This document shows positions 32,893-44,096 of a stretch of DNA of 64,000 bases, piece after piece. The notes under the pieces are model-generated. The model saw nothing but the letters and a program-made list of their open reading frames with translations, had not been told where the DNA came from and did no database searches. Positions within the stretch are counted from its first letter, which is position 1, and every line of letters begins with the position of its first letter. Position numbers and translations under genes: made by a program. This DNA is from Gautieria morchelliformis (Eukaryota > Basidiomycota > Agaricomycetes > Gomphales > Gomphaceae), in NCBI GenBank assembly GCA_015179125.1, contig WHVA01000171.1:62001-126000 (forward strand), read 5' to 3'.

Positions 32893-35445
32893 GATTGTTA
32901 CGCCTCATCATGCACCACGTCCACCAGGTAGTGGCTTGGGGCGGGCCTGGAAAGGTCGGTGACCATGATCGCAGCCTGACTGTCAAGCCCTATCATCATG
33001 CCTCTGGACGCCTGTTCCCCTCTCAGTAGCTCCATCCCTAGAAGCATTCCGACCAGCTCAGCCTCGTAGACCGTGTGTTCCTCCGCCTTTCCTAGGTAAT
33101 GCCTCAGGGTTCCCGCCCGTCTTCCCCTCCTGTACAGCACCGCTGCTGCCCCCACTCCCCTGTCAATTTCTGACCCGACCGAGTAGATCTGTAGCTCCGC
33201 CACCTTCTCCCTGTCCTCTTGTGCTGCCCCCTCCTTGTCCTCCACCACCCTTGTGCAGAACTTCTTTGTCCAGCCCGGCTCCTTCCACACTGCGCTGATG
33301 GTCTCGACGTCTCTGGGGTAGATGCTGGATGCTGCCATTAGCTCATGTAGGGGGGAGCAGTGGGTATGGACCCCTCTCGCGGCTCTCCTGGTTGGGCCAT
33401 GGAGCAGGTGTGCCTGAGGGAGCGCCGCACCCCTGACCGCTGCATTGTGGCATATAGTGTTGAGGAGGAGGGGGAGCGGTAGCATGTCGGCGTGTGCGTC
33501 AAGCGTGTCCATGGCCATGGTGCGCATGGCGCCAGTTGTCTGCATTGCCGCCAACCTTTGGACCCTGGCAAGCTTGCTCATGAACCCAATAGAGCCTCTG
33601 TGCTTCTTTCCCCTGGTGCCCTGTACATGTGTGTGCACCATACATCGGCGGCGTATAACATTCAAGGGACCACTATGCCATAGTAAAGCCATTTGACATG
33701 CTGGGGAGGCATGCCTGAGCTGGGCTTGGAGAGCCACCTGAAGTGCATCACCCAGTCCACCCCTTTCCCCAGGGCGCACACAGATTGTTCTTTGAAATGC
33801 AGCTCCTGGTCCAGGAAGACCCCCAGGTATTTGGTCGCTTTCGATGGGGAGATTAGATGGTCGCCGATCTTCAGGGAGCATCTCGCCACAGGGATGGTCT
33901 TCCCGCGTTTGAAGGGGTGCTTCTTCCTCCTTCTAGTGAAGTCTACCACTTTCATCTTGTCGTACTTGAAGAAGGAGTTGTGGGAGATTGACCATTCCGT
34001 GGCGGCCCCCTCCCTGTCCGTCATGTCCCGTATCTTGGCGTGTGTGTCTGCAAATGTCTTACCCATCACCAGCAAGGCAACATCGTCTATGTAGCCAGGG
34101 GCCAGCTCCCCTTTCTTCTTGTTGGCGACCCGCACTAGCCCGGTGTTGTAGAAGAGGTAGCAGACGACAGACACAGGGCACCCCTGGTTGCAGCTGTCAT
34201 ACTTCACCTCGTCGAAGTTGATGGTAGCGCTTCTGCATGCCATTTTTCCCCCCAGCCAGTCCGTGTACTGCTTGGGGATTCCACTGCACCTCATGTCCTG
34301 GAGCAGCCTGGCTGTGGACATGCTCGGGAAGGCCCCTTTGATGTCCAGGAGGAGGGCGGTGGCCATGTGGCCGCAGCCCCATGCTCTCTTAACGAAGTTG
34401 ACCAGTAGGTGCAGGGCATCTGTGGTCGAGCGGCCCAGGCGGCCACCAAAGTGTGTGTCTGGGAGGAGGCCGAGGCGCTCTGAGTGGAACATGAGGGTCG
34501 AGGTGACGCAGGAGGAGAGGATCTTTGCAATAGTCTCCATGAGGGCGATGGACCGGTACGCCTTCGCCACCGTATAATCAGGCTTGCCTGGTTTCCTCAG
34601 TGCTAGGATCTTCAACTGTTTCCAGGCCTCGGGGTAGGAGGCAAGCTCAAAGGTGGCATGGAATAGCGGTCCCAGGTGTGGGATCAGTTCAACACTGCAC
34701 TTCATGAGAATGACGTTCAGGATTCCGCTTGGTCCTGGGGCTTTGTATGGCTTTAGCCTCGCGATCACCTGGAGGATCTGTGTGTCCATTACCTCCACGT
34801 AGGTAAAGGCTGGGGGGGGGTACTCATGTCCCGGGTCAACCTGTGGCTTCTCTGATGGCTTCAGGAAGAAAGCCTCATGCAGCAGCTCGCTTTTCCTCTG
34901 GTTGTCTCTGGCTTCCTCCTCCTCCCCTCCTGTCCCTCTGCACTTCAGCGGCAGGATCCGCACCTTGCCTCCATCTCCCGGGGGTCCCGAGACTAGTCTG
35001 CTGACATACCATATCCCTTCCTCCTCCATTTCCTCGGGCCAGGCTACCCAGTGGTCCCGCTTTGTCTGCTGTAAGAGCTCTCCGTACCGTGTGCATTGTT
35101 GTCGGTGGACGGCATGTATCGGGTGGGGAGGGGTCATTTCGCAGCGGGTATGCCATCCTGGCCAGCCATCTCATTTCCGACTTCATGTCCATTAGCTCCC
35201 TCATCCACCACCTTTTTGAGTGTGGGCAGGGGCGTGACATGGGAACGGTGTCCTCAATTGTCTCCACTATGGTGGTCACCAGGGCCTCCAGCCTGTCTAC
35301 CAGCTCCCTTTCAGTGCATATCCCTCCTGGCCCCACCATCGGCTGTAGTCGGGGCTCAAGTGACTCCCGGAAGGCCCCCCAGTCAACGTCGCAGAAGTTC
35401 CACCTGGGTGGCTGCGGCCCTGCAAGGACACTCGCATCAAAGAGC
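32893..35445 (-). pseudogene. LINE RT and RNase H N-terminal part, inverted segment of L1d
   Basis: On the minus strand this encodes the endonuclease-RT linker (RWNFCDVDWGAFRESLEP), then an open RT frame from 35137. That frame has KPYKAPGPSGILNVILMK, LRKPGKPDYTVAKAYRSIAL, GGRLGRSTTDALHLL, LLLDIKGAFPSM (Asp), NQGCPVSVVCYLFYN and GYIDDVALLV (catalytic Asp pair). A frame change near 33880 leads to the connection region and RNase H: GVGAAAVLYRRG, HTVYEAELVG and GLDSQAAI. The first RNase H Asp region reads YSVGSEID, so the catalytic Asp is replaced. Sequence is more GC-rich and clearly diverged from L1c, so this is a related subfamily. Confidence 0.85.
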
Positions 35446-36108
35446 CTGTGACACTTGACAATGTAATGTAAACTGTCCCACTGACACCTGGGAACAGAAC
35501 TGCAAGTCCAGTGGGTCATGGGGTACTCCCGGATCCCTGGGAACGAACTCGCCGATGCAGAGGCAAAAAAGGCAGCCCAGGGGGAGGCCAGCCTGCCCGG
35601 AGACCTACCCACAATCCTGTGCCCCCCCCTACCGACCAGCACTGCAGCCCTGAGGAAAACACACAAGGCTAGGGCCAGGGCGCAGAACGCGGAGAGGTTC
35701 CAGAGCTCACCGAGATACGCAAAGCTCAGCCTGATCGACCCCACTGTCCCCGCATCCAAATTCCGCAGACTGGTGAACCCCCTCAGCAGATGCCATGTGA
35801 GCATCATGGTGCAGTTACGCACTGGCCACGTGCCCCTGAACGTGCACTTGCACAGGATTGGGAAATTGGAGACCCACATGCCCAGCATGTCTGAGGGGTG
35901 CAGAGACAGTATTCCACTTCCTCATGAGATGCCCCCCGCACATGAGCCCCACCACAGCACCCTCCGCAGCGCCCTCACTCAAGACGCGCCCTCCCTCCCT
36001 GCCCTGCTGTCTGACCTGAATGCCACAAAGCACTTGCTGAAGTATGTTGATGCCACGGGCTGCTTCAAAGCGGCCGTCGGGAGGGGAAACCGGACGGGAG
36101 ACAGCTAG
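35446..36108 (+). pseudogene. LINE RNase H C-terminal part, forward segment of L1d
   Basis: The frame has HLGTELQVQWVMGYSRIPGN, NELADAEAKKAAQG (last catalytic Asp region), FRRLVNPLSRCHVSIMVQLRTGH and LNVHLHRIGKLE, then a broken version of the C-terminal zinc motif. The stop is at 36108. It completes the RNase H left unfinished by the inverted segment on the other strand. It is not a separate gene. Confidence 0.85.
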
Positions 36109-36302
36109 CTTAGCCAGACCCCTACCTACCACTTCCATGTGTAAGCTCTCCACGCGAGACTCACCCCACCATACCACCGGTCCATGACTAGCATCCCCAC
36201 ACCATGTACAGAAGCAGTAGATATGACAGCCATGTATTATCTTACATAGGGCTACGCCCCAATAGATACAAATTGATAAAAAATAAAAAGAAAATACAAT
36301 AA

Positions 36303-36476
36303 AAAGTGTCACGGGCTATTTCACTATGACTGTAGATAGGGTGAGCCCCATTCGGGCAACCCTCTTACCTTCTAAACATTTATTTGTGCATCTTATTCAC
36401 CGAACTACACACTTCGTTGCACAAGCCATTTGGGCATTCGCTGTGTTCACACAATATTAACACCTAAAACCCAATC
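36303..36476 (-). repeat. gypsy-type LTR (family A), right part
   Basis: This continues the LTR begun at 32411. On the minus strand it starts TGTCAAGATTGGGTTTTAGG at 36480, the same start as the other family A LTRs. It lies directly next to gypsy pol sequence at 36481-36662, so it is probably the 3' LTR of that gypsy element. Confidence 0.75.
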
Positions 36477-36662
36477 TTGACAAAGGCAACTTGGTTTTTT
36501 GTCAACTTTTACAGGCTTGCATCCATGCTTCAGCACAATGATTTGGCTTTGCATCGCCAAGCATACCTTGCTCTGCCGAAGTGAATTAAATACAAAATGG
36601 TGCATTTTGACAACCCCAAACCCTTGACGAGCTCTGAGATCTTGTCCAGAAAATTGACCAAA
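36477..36662 (-). pseudogene. gypsy 1, 3' internal end
   Basis: On the minus strand the frame reads LVNFLDKISELVKGLGLSKC and LYLIHFGRARYAWRCKAKS, then a stop just before the 3' LTR. The same element resumes at 47118 with the integrase C-terminal region. The 10.5-kb transposon interrupts the two parts. Confidence 0.6.
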
Positions 36663-37218
36663 GGAGGATATTCATAATGGTTATGTAATACAGCATATAT
36701 GAGTATATAATATATACTATAAGAGTATTAATAACAACATATAGGAATATATAGTAGTATTTATAAGGAGAATAATAGATGTTATTAGATGATTCTGTAT
36801 ATATTTAAACATCTCGAAGATATATATACATATGAGAGAGTATTAAACTACAAGATAGAGTAACAGATACTTGGAGAGATACTTGTAACAGATATGAGTA
36901 GGAGTATTAGTATGACTAATTATAATGAGAGAGTATTAGACTAGCATATGGAGTAATAGTAGTTGTGTAGATATTTGTAATATATATGAATAGTTATAAT
37001 GATATAGTGTATATTAAAAGTGGGTAGAAAAAATAAGAAGAGACGTAAAAATTGGCATCGGCGTTCTCATCGGCGGAGCGGCCGCTTGGGGAGGGACAAA
37101 ATCAAAATTATTTATAGCCTAACAATAAGATTGGCATATACTTTCGTCCTCTTCTTTTCTATAATTTGAGAATAAAATGGGTGAAGCTACAGGTAATAAA
37201 AAGTTGTGAGCATCCACC
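36663..37218 (+). repeat. left terminal inverted repeat
   Basis: This is the inverted copy of 46561-47117. It is very AT-rich with many AGAGAGTATTA-type motifs, then a short GC-rich block (GGCGGAGCGGCCGCTTGGGG) near 37070-37095. The end of the repeat contains the reverse complement of the accessory gene's last codons. Confidence 0.9.
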
Positions 37219-38344
37219 AAAGGTATTGGGAATGTCACAGCGAAGTCTCTTGTGAAACCCACACTGCACCCAAACCCAAGGCCAAGGACAAGTCCAACCA
37301 AAACTGAGCCACTCAGAACAACGACCGACCGACATCAAGGTCAAAGTTCTGGCAACTCCAACACCTATGCCAGTAATAACAACCAAGGCAAAGGCAAGGA
37401 CAAACCAAAAGGGAACTACACATCTGAAGTTCAGAAAAAAACCAACTAGGCTAACAAGCTCAGCAAGGATGGCAAACTCACACCCAAAGAACACCAGTGT
37501 CGCATGGATAACAACCTCTGCCTAGCTTGTGTGCAGAGCAGCCACCATGAGAAAGAATACCCCAAGGCCATGTCAGCCCACGCTGCATTGGCTTCTGATG
37601 GGAAGACATCTGATAATAAAGCCAAATCCTCAGCTTTGAGCCCAAACCAATTATCAGCAACCCTCCGACCTCCACACAAACTGAGGGTCGCATTGACTCA
37701 ACTTGCACAGTAGAGGAGGTAAGAATCAATGCTTCTGCTCTTTTCTCTCCAAACCCTCTTGTAATTAGTTTGTCCTCGTCTCTTGTCCTGAACCAGAATT
37801 TTAAAGCATTAGTATATTCTGGCTCTACCCATTGTTTCATAGAATCTGTCTTTGCCCGTACATACACTCTCTGAACCTGTTCCATAGATCCAATGCTGCT
37901 CCACTTATTTGATGGTAGTACAAATTTGGTAATTACTGAAGCTGTAGAGCTGCCTATCGGCTTTCCCAATGGTCACACCCATTCCGTAGACTTTTATGTC
38001 ACCCCCCTTGATTTGTCTGTTTCGGTGGTTATTGGACACAACTGGCTCACCCACTACAATTCGTTGAGTGACTGGGTATTGGACAGTATTACTTTCTGAA
38101 CTTCCCTTCCAGGCAGTCCTGTGGAACCCCTGCCAGCTTCAGCTCACACCACCATGGCTGAGCCACCCCCGACTGAGTCTGGAGGCCCCTCGGGTTGCTC
38201 TCCTTAATGCAGCGGCATGGCTGCAAGTTAGAGGGTTCCCAATGCTTCCAGCTAAATCTGGAAATGCCCGAGACCGAGGCTTCAGCCTGCTCAGATTCTG
38301 AAAAACCCGATCCTGTGGACCTCAAGGACATCCCACTGGAGTAC
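37219..38344 (+). pseudogene. gypsy 2 gag end and protease
   Basis: A Gln/Asn/Lys-rich stretch (NNNQGKGKDKPKGN) is followed by a stop and by LSKDGKLTPKEHQCRMDNNL. A degenerate zinc knuckle, CLACVQSSHHEKEY, comes next, with the last Cys changed to Tyr. Further on is the aspartic protease: ALVYSGSTHCFIES, where the catalytic Asp of DSGST is replaced by Tyr, then VVIGHNWLTHYNSLSDWVL. The frame reaches PDPVDLKDIPLEY, typical of the start of the RT region. It stops where the LTR at 38345 begins. The remnant is Ty3/gypsy-type. Confidence 0.8.
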
Positions 38345-38685
38345 TGTTGTAAACTGGTATATGTTGCTTCATTTCTTTACTATGTCAGCGCCGCCTGTGT
38401 TGCGAACTGGCATTTTCCCAGGACTATCCGCTTTAGGATACACCTATCTAGTTCCACTCTGCCGACCCCTGACAGAGCGCCCATATGTTTGATACTCATA
38501 TAAGTAGCTAGCCCAGTAGTTACAACAAATCCAGTGGTTTCAGCCCGTTCAGCTGCACTGCAGCTCCATTTAGTGTTACAGCTAGAGTGAGCTAACACTC
38601 GAGTTCTGCCTGTTTCTACATTCAGCGCACTGAGTTACGTTCCAGCCTTCGTCTCTCTCCGTCTCCCTCCTTGAATTATACTACA
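38345..38685 (-). repeat. LTR-like segment between gypsy 2 and copia 3
   Basis: On the minus strand it starts TGTAGTATAATTCAAGG and ends CCAGTTTACAACA (341 bp, TG...CA). A TATA-like ACTTATATGAG is present. It is flanked by gypsy 2 on one side and copia 3 on the other. No matching 5-bp duplication is seen, so its parent element is uncertain. Confidence 0.55.
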
Positions 38686-38712
38686 CGTGATAGCTGGCCG
38701 GTTCGTCTTCCG

Positions 38713-40217
38713 CTAACACGATGAACGTGGACTCGGTCCCTTCCATGTCAGTGAATCTGTGAGCGAACGCTGCCATTTCCACGTAGAGTGCATGTTGCCT
38801 CTTCCCTCGACCGTAGGACTGGTTCTCGGGATCGAGCCACGGCCCTCTCTCAAAGTCCCTTGGCGTGGGAGCGACCGACTCCTCTTTGCCGCTCCCTCCC
38901 CCTCCCACCGTCTCTTCCTCCATGTGTGCCTCCCTCTCCGTCTGTTTCCCTCACTGTTCCCGTGTTTCTCTACCTCCCGATCATCCTCCTCCAAATGATG
39001 TGGCAGCTCTTGGTCATCTGTCCACTTGACACCGAGGGCCGGGGGTGTGGACTGGTTGAAAGTTGTGAGTGAGTCTTTGATCCAGAGGTTGGGGGTGTCA
39101 TCATTGTCAGTGCTGTGTATAGTGACGTGTTTGATGTGATTGGACTCATCAAATATGATGACCCTTGCCTTGAGGATCGTATGCCTCTGTGGGACCCAGA
39201 CCTTGTAGGCCTTCGAATCGTCGAAGTAGCCTACGAATATCCCCTCAACTGACTTGTACTGACCCTTTCTTCTGATAGCCTTGGGGATCAAGGCCGAACA
39301 CTTGCGCAACTGTAGGTGCGTAACCACTCTATGCTTGGTTTCTTCCCCCAGAATGCTTCGTATGGAGATATGCTGAGTTGATAGTGTAGGACTCGGTTTC
39401 AGATGAAGTTCACAGTATGGATCGCCAATACACAGAATCGGCTCATGAGGTCAGAGTCATGCTGGAGGGTGAGTGCGCCCTCCTGTAGCATACAGTTATA
39501 GTGCTCAGCTATTCCGTTGTGTTCTGGGGTGTGGGGTGAGGTCGTCTCGTGGATGATACCGAGCTTAGTACATATGTGCGTAAACTCTTTCCCTATGTAT
39601 TCGCCGCCATTGTCCGATATAGTCCTTTTCACATCAGCTCCCTTCTGGCGCAGTAACCATGCCATGTAACATTTGAACAACTTGGCAACGGTTGCATTCC
39701 TTGTTTTTAAGGAAATCAATGCTCACTAACCTGGTTTTTAGGTCCATCCAGATTATGAAGTACCTGTACCCGCCGACGGACAGCTCCAACAGGCCACATA
39801 CGTCTGAGATGACGATGTCTCTGATTTTGTCGGGTAGGTCCTCGGTCTTCCAGAATGGTGTGTGGGTCTGCATCCCATGTGGGCAATCAACACATTGAGG
39901 GATGGGGCTGTGATGGACGTCAGGTGAGAACTTCTTTGCCGTCTTGAGCTTTCTCATGGGCTCTAATGTGGAATAACTAGTGTGAGCCAGCCTATGATGC
40001 CACAATACAATCTCAGCTGCTTCGGAGGAATATCGAGCATGCTCAGGTGGTACCTTGCATGGGGAGAGTGCCGTGTAAGTAAACAGGTTATTGACTTTGC
40101 AGCCGTAGGCAAGGATCCGACCCTTGAGTGCCAGGGACGAGTTGTTCCTCCTGAATATCACGTCCACATTCGAGCCCGTCATACGTCCAACGGACAGTAT
40201 GTTTGCCTGCAGCTTGG
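38713..40217 (-). pseudogene. copia 3 pre-integrase and integrase
   Basis: It begins KLQANILSVGRMTGSNVDVI, followed by WHHRLAHTSYSTLEPM and CVDCPHGMQTHTPF (the HHCC-type zinc-binding region). The integrase core shows IVISDVCGLLELSVGGYRYF (first Asp), then after a frame change IGKEFTHICTKLG (the Asp region reads SDNGGEYIGKEF) and HTPEHNGIAEHYNCML (Glu). The C-terminal part reads KSVEGIFVGYFDDSKAYKVW. A Glu/Arg-rich linker follows. The frame ends at DEPASYHV, where the RT should follow. Confidence 0.85.
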
Positions 40218-41222
40218 TGTCAAGATTGGATTTTGGGCGTTAATATCGCATGTTAGTGGCGAATGCCCGAATAGCATGTGTGATCTAGTGAATCGCCCAG
40301 TGAACAGTACCGAAGAGGTAAGGGTTAAGAAGTAAGAGGGTTACTCGAAAGGAATTCGCCCTGATCTACAGTCATAGCGAAATAGCCCGTGGCACTTGAC
40401 GATGTAACGTGCAAGGTGTCACGGAAAGGTTGTCTAAGTAGCGACAATCCTTTCACCGGTGAAGGCACTCCTTCAGAGCCCTTCACTGACAGCACAGAAA
40501 ATAACTCGAAGGCTAAGGTAACGAAGATGAAGTATGAGAACTCACCAGTGATGCCTAAGTCCTCTTCTGGTCGAAGATAGAAATCTCCACGAGAAGGCTC
40601 GAGACGATGATCACAGCAAGGTCAAGTTTGCACAAGATGGATGTATGATAATTAAACTGGAGAATATACATGCGAATGTAAACTACTTATACCGAATGCT
40701 CATAAGGTGCTAGCGAATAGGAAAGAGGCCGTCTGGAGTCAGGGTTGGATAGGGGTGTGCGGTCAGGATACATAATAGATGAAATAGACATACAATAGAA
40801 TGGAAGAGGGGTGTGAACATGAAACAACGGAGAGGAAAGAGGGCGAAGGCCCCTATGTACGAAAACACGCCTTGGGACCTGCATATACACCACCCTGCAC
40901 GGACTCTTCGTCTGCTGGGTTGATCCCACATGCCCTACGGGTAGGATGCCCCACGAATGCATTCTGGCCATAGGAACACCCAAAGGGGGTTGAGTTGAGA
41001 AGATGATGGGACCAGTGATGAACCATCATTCTGGGTAAAGGATGTCTATCGTGTTTGATGGCGTGCCTGCTGGCAAGGGATGCTAGTAGCGAATGGTCAT
41101 GTGGCGAATGTGGCGAATAGCGAATGGAGCAAGGAGAGAATGGAGTGAAGCCAAACGAACATGGAAGAGTGGTGAAAGGGAAAACAGGGATAGCTGGATA
41201 CAAGAAATGAATGGGTCATGAC
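40218..41222 (+). repeat. gypsy-type LTR (family A) inside copia 3
   Basis: It starts TGTCAAGATTGGATTTTGGGC directly after the copia SVGRM region and follows the LTR at 3060-4486 throughout, but without the MITE. It ends near GGGTCATGAC. It interrupts copia 3 between protease and pre-integrase. Confidence 0.8.
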
Positions 41223-41850
41223 TGTTATTTCGTTATTTCATCATTTCATTGCCTTTCCAAAATGGGAAGGACCAGGAGGAGTCTGTGCATTAACTCGAGC
41301 ACAGGAGATGTAGGGAAAAGAACTTGATAGTGAGCACACTGTTAACTCACTCAACCAGACTCAACAATGTGAGTGAATGGGCTGAAACCAATGATTTGTT
41401 GTAGCTAAAGTCCTAGCTACTTATACAGTGGTTAACAGGGGTAAACCCCTATGGAACATTGGATTAGGAGTGCATACATCACTAATGATGTCAATGATGA
41501 TGCTGTGTGCCCCTAGGTGGATAATCCATTGATGATGATGTATGCCCCTAGGAGGATAATCCATTGATGATGATGTATGCCCCTAGGAAATACCCCTCTA
41601 GAATCCAATAACAATGACAACTGTGTAGTGAAAACTTCAGCAAAGGTAATTCATCCTGCCCTGCAGTGGTACGAGTCCCATTGAGTCCAACCTGCACGGA
41701 GGCTGCAACTGACACTATCCGAATGCATCCTGAACATGTGGGTCTGTCATGGAGTGGGATTTTAACAGATGATAGGTTCTATGATGGATGATGGCCCCAA
41801 CACCTGGCGTCCTGGAAGGAATGATGCAAATAGCAAATGCGAAAGCAGTA
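41223..41850. other. unassigned spacer with 35-bp minisatellite
   Basis: No ORF of interest is present. At about 41494-41588 a 35-bp unit (GATGATGATGTATGCCCCTA followed by GGAGGATAATCCATT) occurs almost three times in tandem. The rest is of unknown origin and could be further LTR or leader sequence. Confidence 0.5.
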
Positions 41851-43432
41851 TGGCGACGAATATTTTGGCAAGATATTCGCTGGTTCAGGAAGTCATTCGC
41901 CGGTTCAGGAGGTCATTTGCTGTGCGTTGAGGGATGATTTGCAGAATAAACGAGTCATGACACTTGGGCAGGTATATGACGTCGGTCAGGGTAATAGGTA
42001 CGTTGGGGAGCTCAAATTGTGGGTCAGACATGATGTCAATGTGAATGATGCCCCTCTTGTTAGCAGTGAAGGCGGACATCCCCGCTCACCGTCTCGATGG
42101 TGACGGGTGTGATATCGTGGATCGACGTGAACAGGTCCAGATTGCCTGATAGGTGGCTGGAGGCAGCGGAGTCGATGAGCCAGGTGTGCGAGTCTACAAT
42201 CATTGATGTTACATAAAGCAACGGTGTGTGCGGAAGTCACTATTTTGGGTACGGTTTCATGTGATACCTCTAGTGCGTTAGTGACCATGATGATGTTCTT
42301 CGTCTGCTCGGCCCTCTGTGCCACCGTGTCCTGTGTGGGCCTGCCTGGCTGCAGGGTCTGCTGTTGGACAACGGGTGAGGGGAAAGTATGGTTCAAGGGA
42401 GTCTGAACTGGTGAGTTAGACTGTCCTTGATTCTGTCTCCAGGGTGTCTCCCCAGGCAAACCACCCCTTGGAGAGTAACAGCGTGATGCCGAATGACCGG
42501 ACTTTCCACAGTTATTACAGTGGTATATTGGCCTCTGATCAGGCCAAGGTGCGTGACCTCTCTGCGGGTGATTGAACCGTCCTCAATTCAGGTGCTGAAA
42601 CGCTGTATTCTGACTAGCATGATTAGTGAAGTGGCTTGGTCTAGACTGTGCAATAAATGCCGTCGCCGCTTGGCTGGACATCTCCAGTGCATTCAGGTTG
42701 GCCTCGTGAGCCTTGAGGCGTTCTTCAATCACGTCGGGGTCACGCGTGATCATTCTGATGGTGTGGGAGATTGGTCTCCATGACTCGGGCACATTCTGGA
42801 GGATGGTGGCCACATGAGTAGAATCTGCTATGATCTCTCCCATCTTCTTCAGCTGACTCCTGAATTCTTTCATAGTTGTCAGGTATGAGACAATGGACTG
42901 TCCTTCGAGCATGTGATGGTTATCATACTTTGTCCTGACGATGCTGATCTTGCTTGGGTCAGTGGACTCGACCTTTTGATCAGCACCTTCCATGCCTCAC
43001 TCGCAATGTCAGTGTCGCCGATGGCGGTCTGTAACTCAGGGTATATATATAACATAACCTGGTTGTATGCGTTGTCGTTCCTGTTGTTCCACTCGTCGAC
43101 GAGTTGTGAGAGTGGGGTCGCTCCTACGTGAGCAACATTGTCAGTCATGGTGACCCTCTGGTTGGTGGTTGACGGTAGAAGGTCAGTATGAGTGATGTTA
43201 GCGTATAGTCCGCGATCCCTTGCCATGGCTAATAGCTCTCGCTTCCAGGAGACCCAATTGTCTCACCCCAACTTGGGCTTGATGTCGCGGAATTTATGGA
43301 TGTTGTGTTTAGGATGGGATGCCATAGTGGTGACTTGAGCCATTCGATAGAAGTGAGACTTTTAATCTGTAGTAAAAGCTCTTCAATAGACTGGACTGAG
43401 GATATTAGAGGAAAGCTCGATGATGGTTCCAA
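41851..43432 (-). pseudogene. copia 3 gag, zinc knuckle and protease
   Basis: From 43432 (MEPSSSFPLISSVQS) frames continue as SQLVDEWNNRNDNAYNQVML and AIGDTDIASEAWKVL, the gag-polypeptide/UBN2-like core. MLEGQSIVSYLTTMKEFRSQL and DPDVIEERLKAHEANL follow. An intact zinc knuckle, CNNCGKSGHSASRC, lies near 42480-42525. The protease has WLIDSAASSHLSGN with the catalytic Asp near 42180, then after a stop IPITLTDVIYLPKC-like sequence ending near 41885. Several frameshifts and stops are present. Confidence 0.8.
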
Positions 43433-43440
43433 TGGACCGG

Positions 43441-43527
43441 TGGGCGTGATCGGTGTTCCGACAGTAACTTGGTGAGACTATACTACATATTGTAGTGTAC
43501 AAATGTCTCGGTAACATGTGTCGCTTA
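43441..43527. other. short stretch between copia 3 and MITE
   Basis: These 87 bp include TGTAGTATAGTCTCACC on the minus strand, which resembles the start of the LTR-like segment at 38345-38685. It may be a remnant of the copia 3 5' LTR. No gene is present. Confidence 0.35.
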
Positions 43528-44096
43528 GGAGGATGTTTATAAGTGTCATATATATGTATATATCTTAGCTCATCTATATTTCATAAAATATATCACAATT
43601 GAGGCAGTTGCCAGCATCTGTAAGACATGCTTAATCCTAGCCCTAAAGTTCTTTCTCACAGTCTGCTGCTCCCCAGGAAAGGGTGTATACCCCATTGTCT
43701 AAAAATCAATAGTTATATATCTTTGTACTATAAATGCATATTATTTTAAACATACCTTCTAATCAGATCTATCAACCATATATAATAATATAGTACAGGT
43801 ATTGTCCATACTTGCCTCTACATTCTATCATCATACATCTAAAAATTTGGCTATATCTGTTTAACATATAGTCATCCAAATCCTATCTGAAATTGCCCTG
43901 TTATCTGAATACACACCATGCCTTAGCACATACAACCATATTTTTAAAATATCAGAACATTCAAAAAAATTTAGGATATCCACAATATACAAGTTGCTCA
44001 AAATGATGGACTATGAACTCAGTTATGGTTGATTTTTTAAAAGATATCTAATATATCCTAGAAGAATGTACATTGTTGTCAATGTGAACATCCTCC
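43528..44096. mobile_element. 565-bp MITE, copy 2
   Basis: It is about 90% identical by eye to 19031-19595. It starts GGAGGATGTTTATAA and ends GAACATCCTCC. Its right end touches the stop codon of the transposase-chromodomain frame. The flanking triplets are TTA and TAG, so the target duplication is not exact here. Confidence 0.85.

Larger units (their letters stand above)
32893..36302 (+). mobile_element. LINE copy L1d with 5' inversion
   Basis: The 3' part (about 35446-36302) is on the plus strand and ends with the family 3' tail (36241-36266) and an A-rich tail. The 5' part (32893-35445: RT and most of RNase H) is inverted. The inverted part stops in RNase H at HYLVDVVHDEA, and the forward part begins a few residues later at HLGTELQVQWVMGYSRIPG. 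The two segments are thus adjacent in the RNA. This is the hallmark of twin-primed insertion. About 50 bp of the target LTR is missing rather than duplicated. Confidence 0.75.
38686..43440 (-). mobile_element. copia element 3, gag to integrase, truncated before RT
   Basis: On the minus strand it runs from gag (43432) through a zinc knuckle, protease, pre-integrase and integrase to the start of the RT linker (38713). RT and RNase H are absent. A family A LTR (40218-41222) and about 620 bp of unassigned sequence separate protease from pre-integrase. The element lies inside the long-TIR transposon. Confidence 0.8.

Noticed and set aside
34188..35458. Long plus-strand ORFs opposite the L1d RT
   Set aside because: They are shadows of a well-supported minus-strand RT with catalytic motifs.
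35518..36108. Independent plus-strand gene
   Set aside because: Its protein is the missing C-terminal half of the RNase H found on the opposite strand at 32898-33881; it is part of the 5'-inverted LINE.
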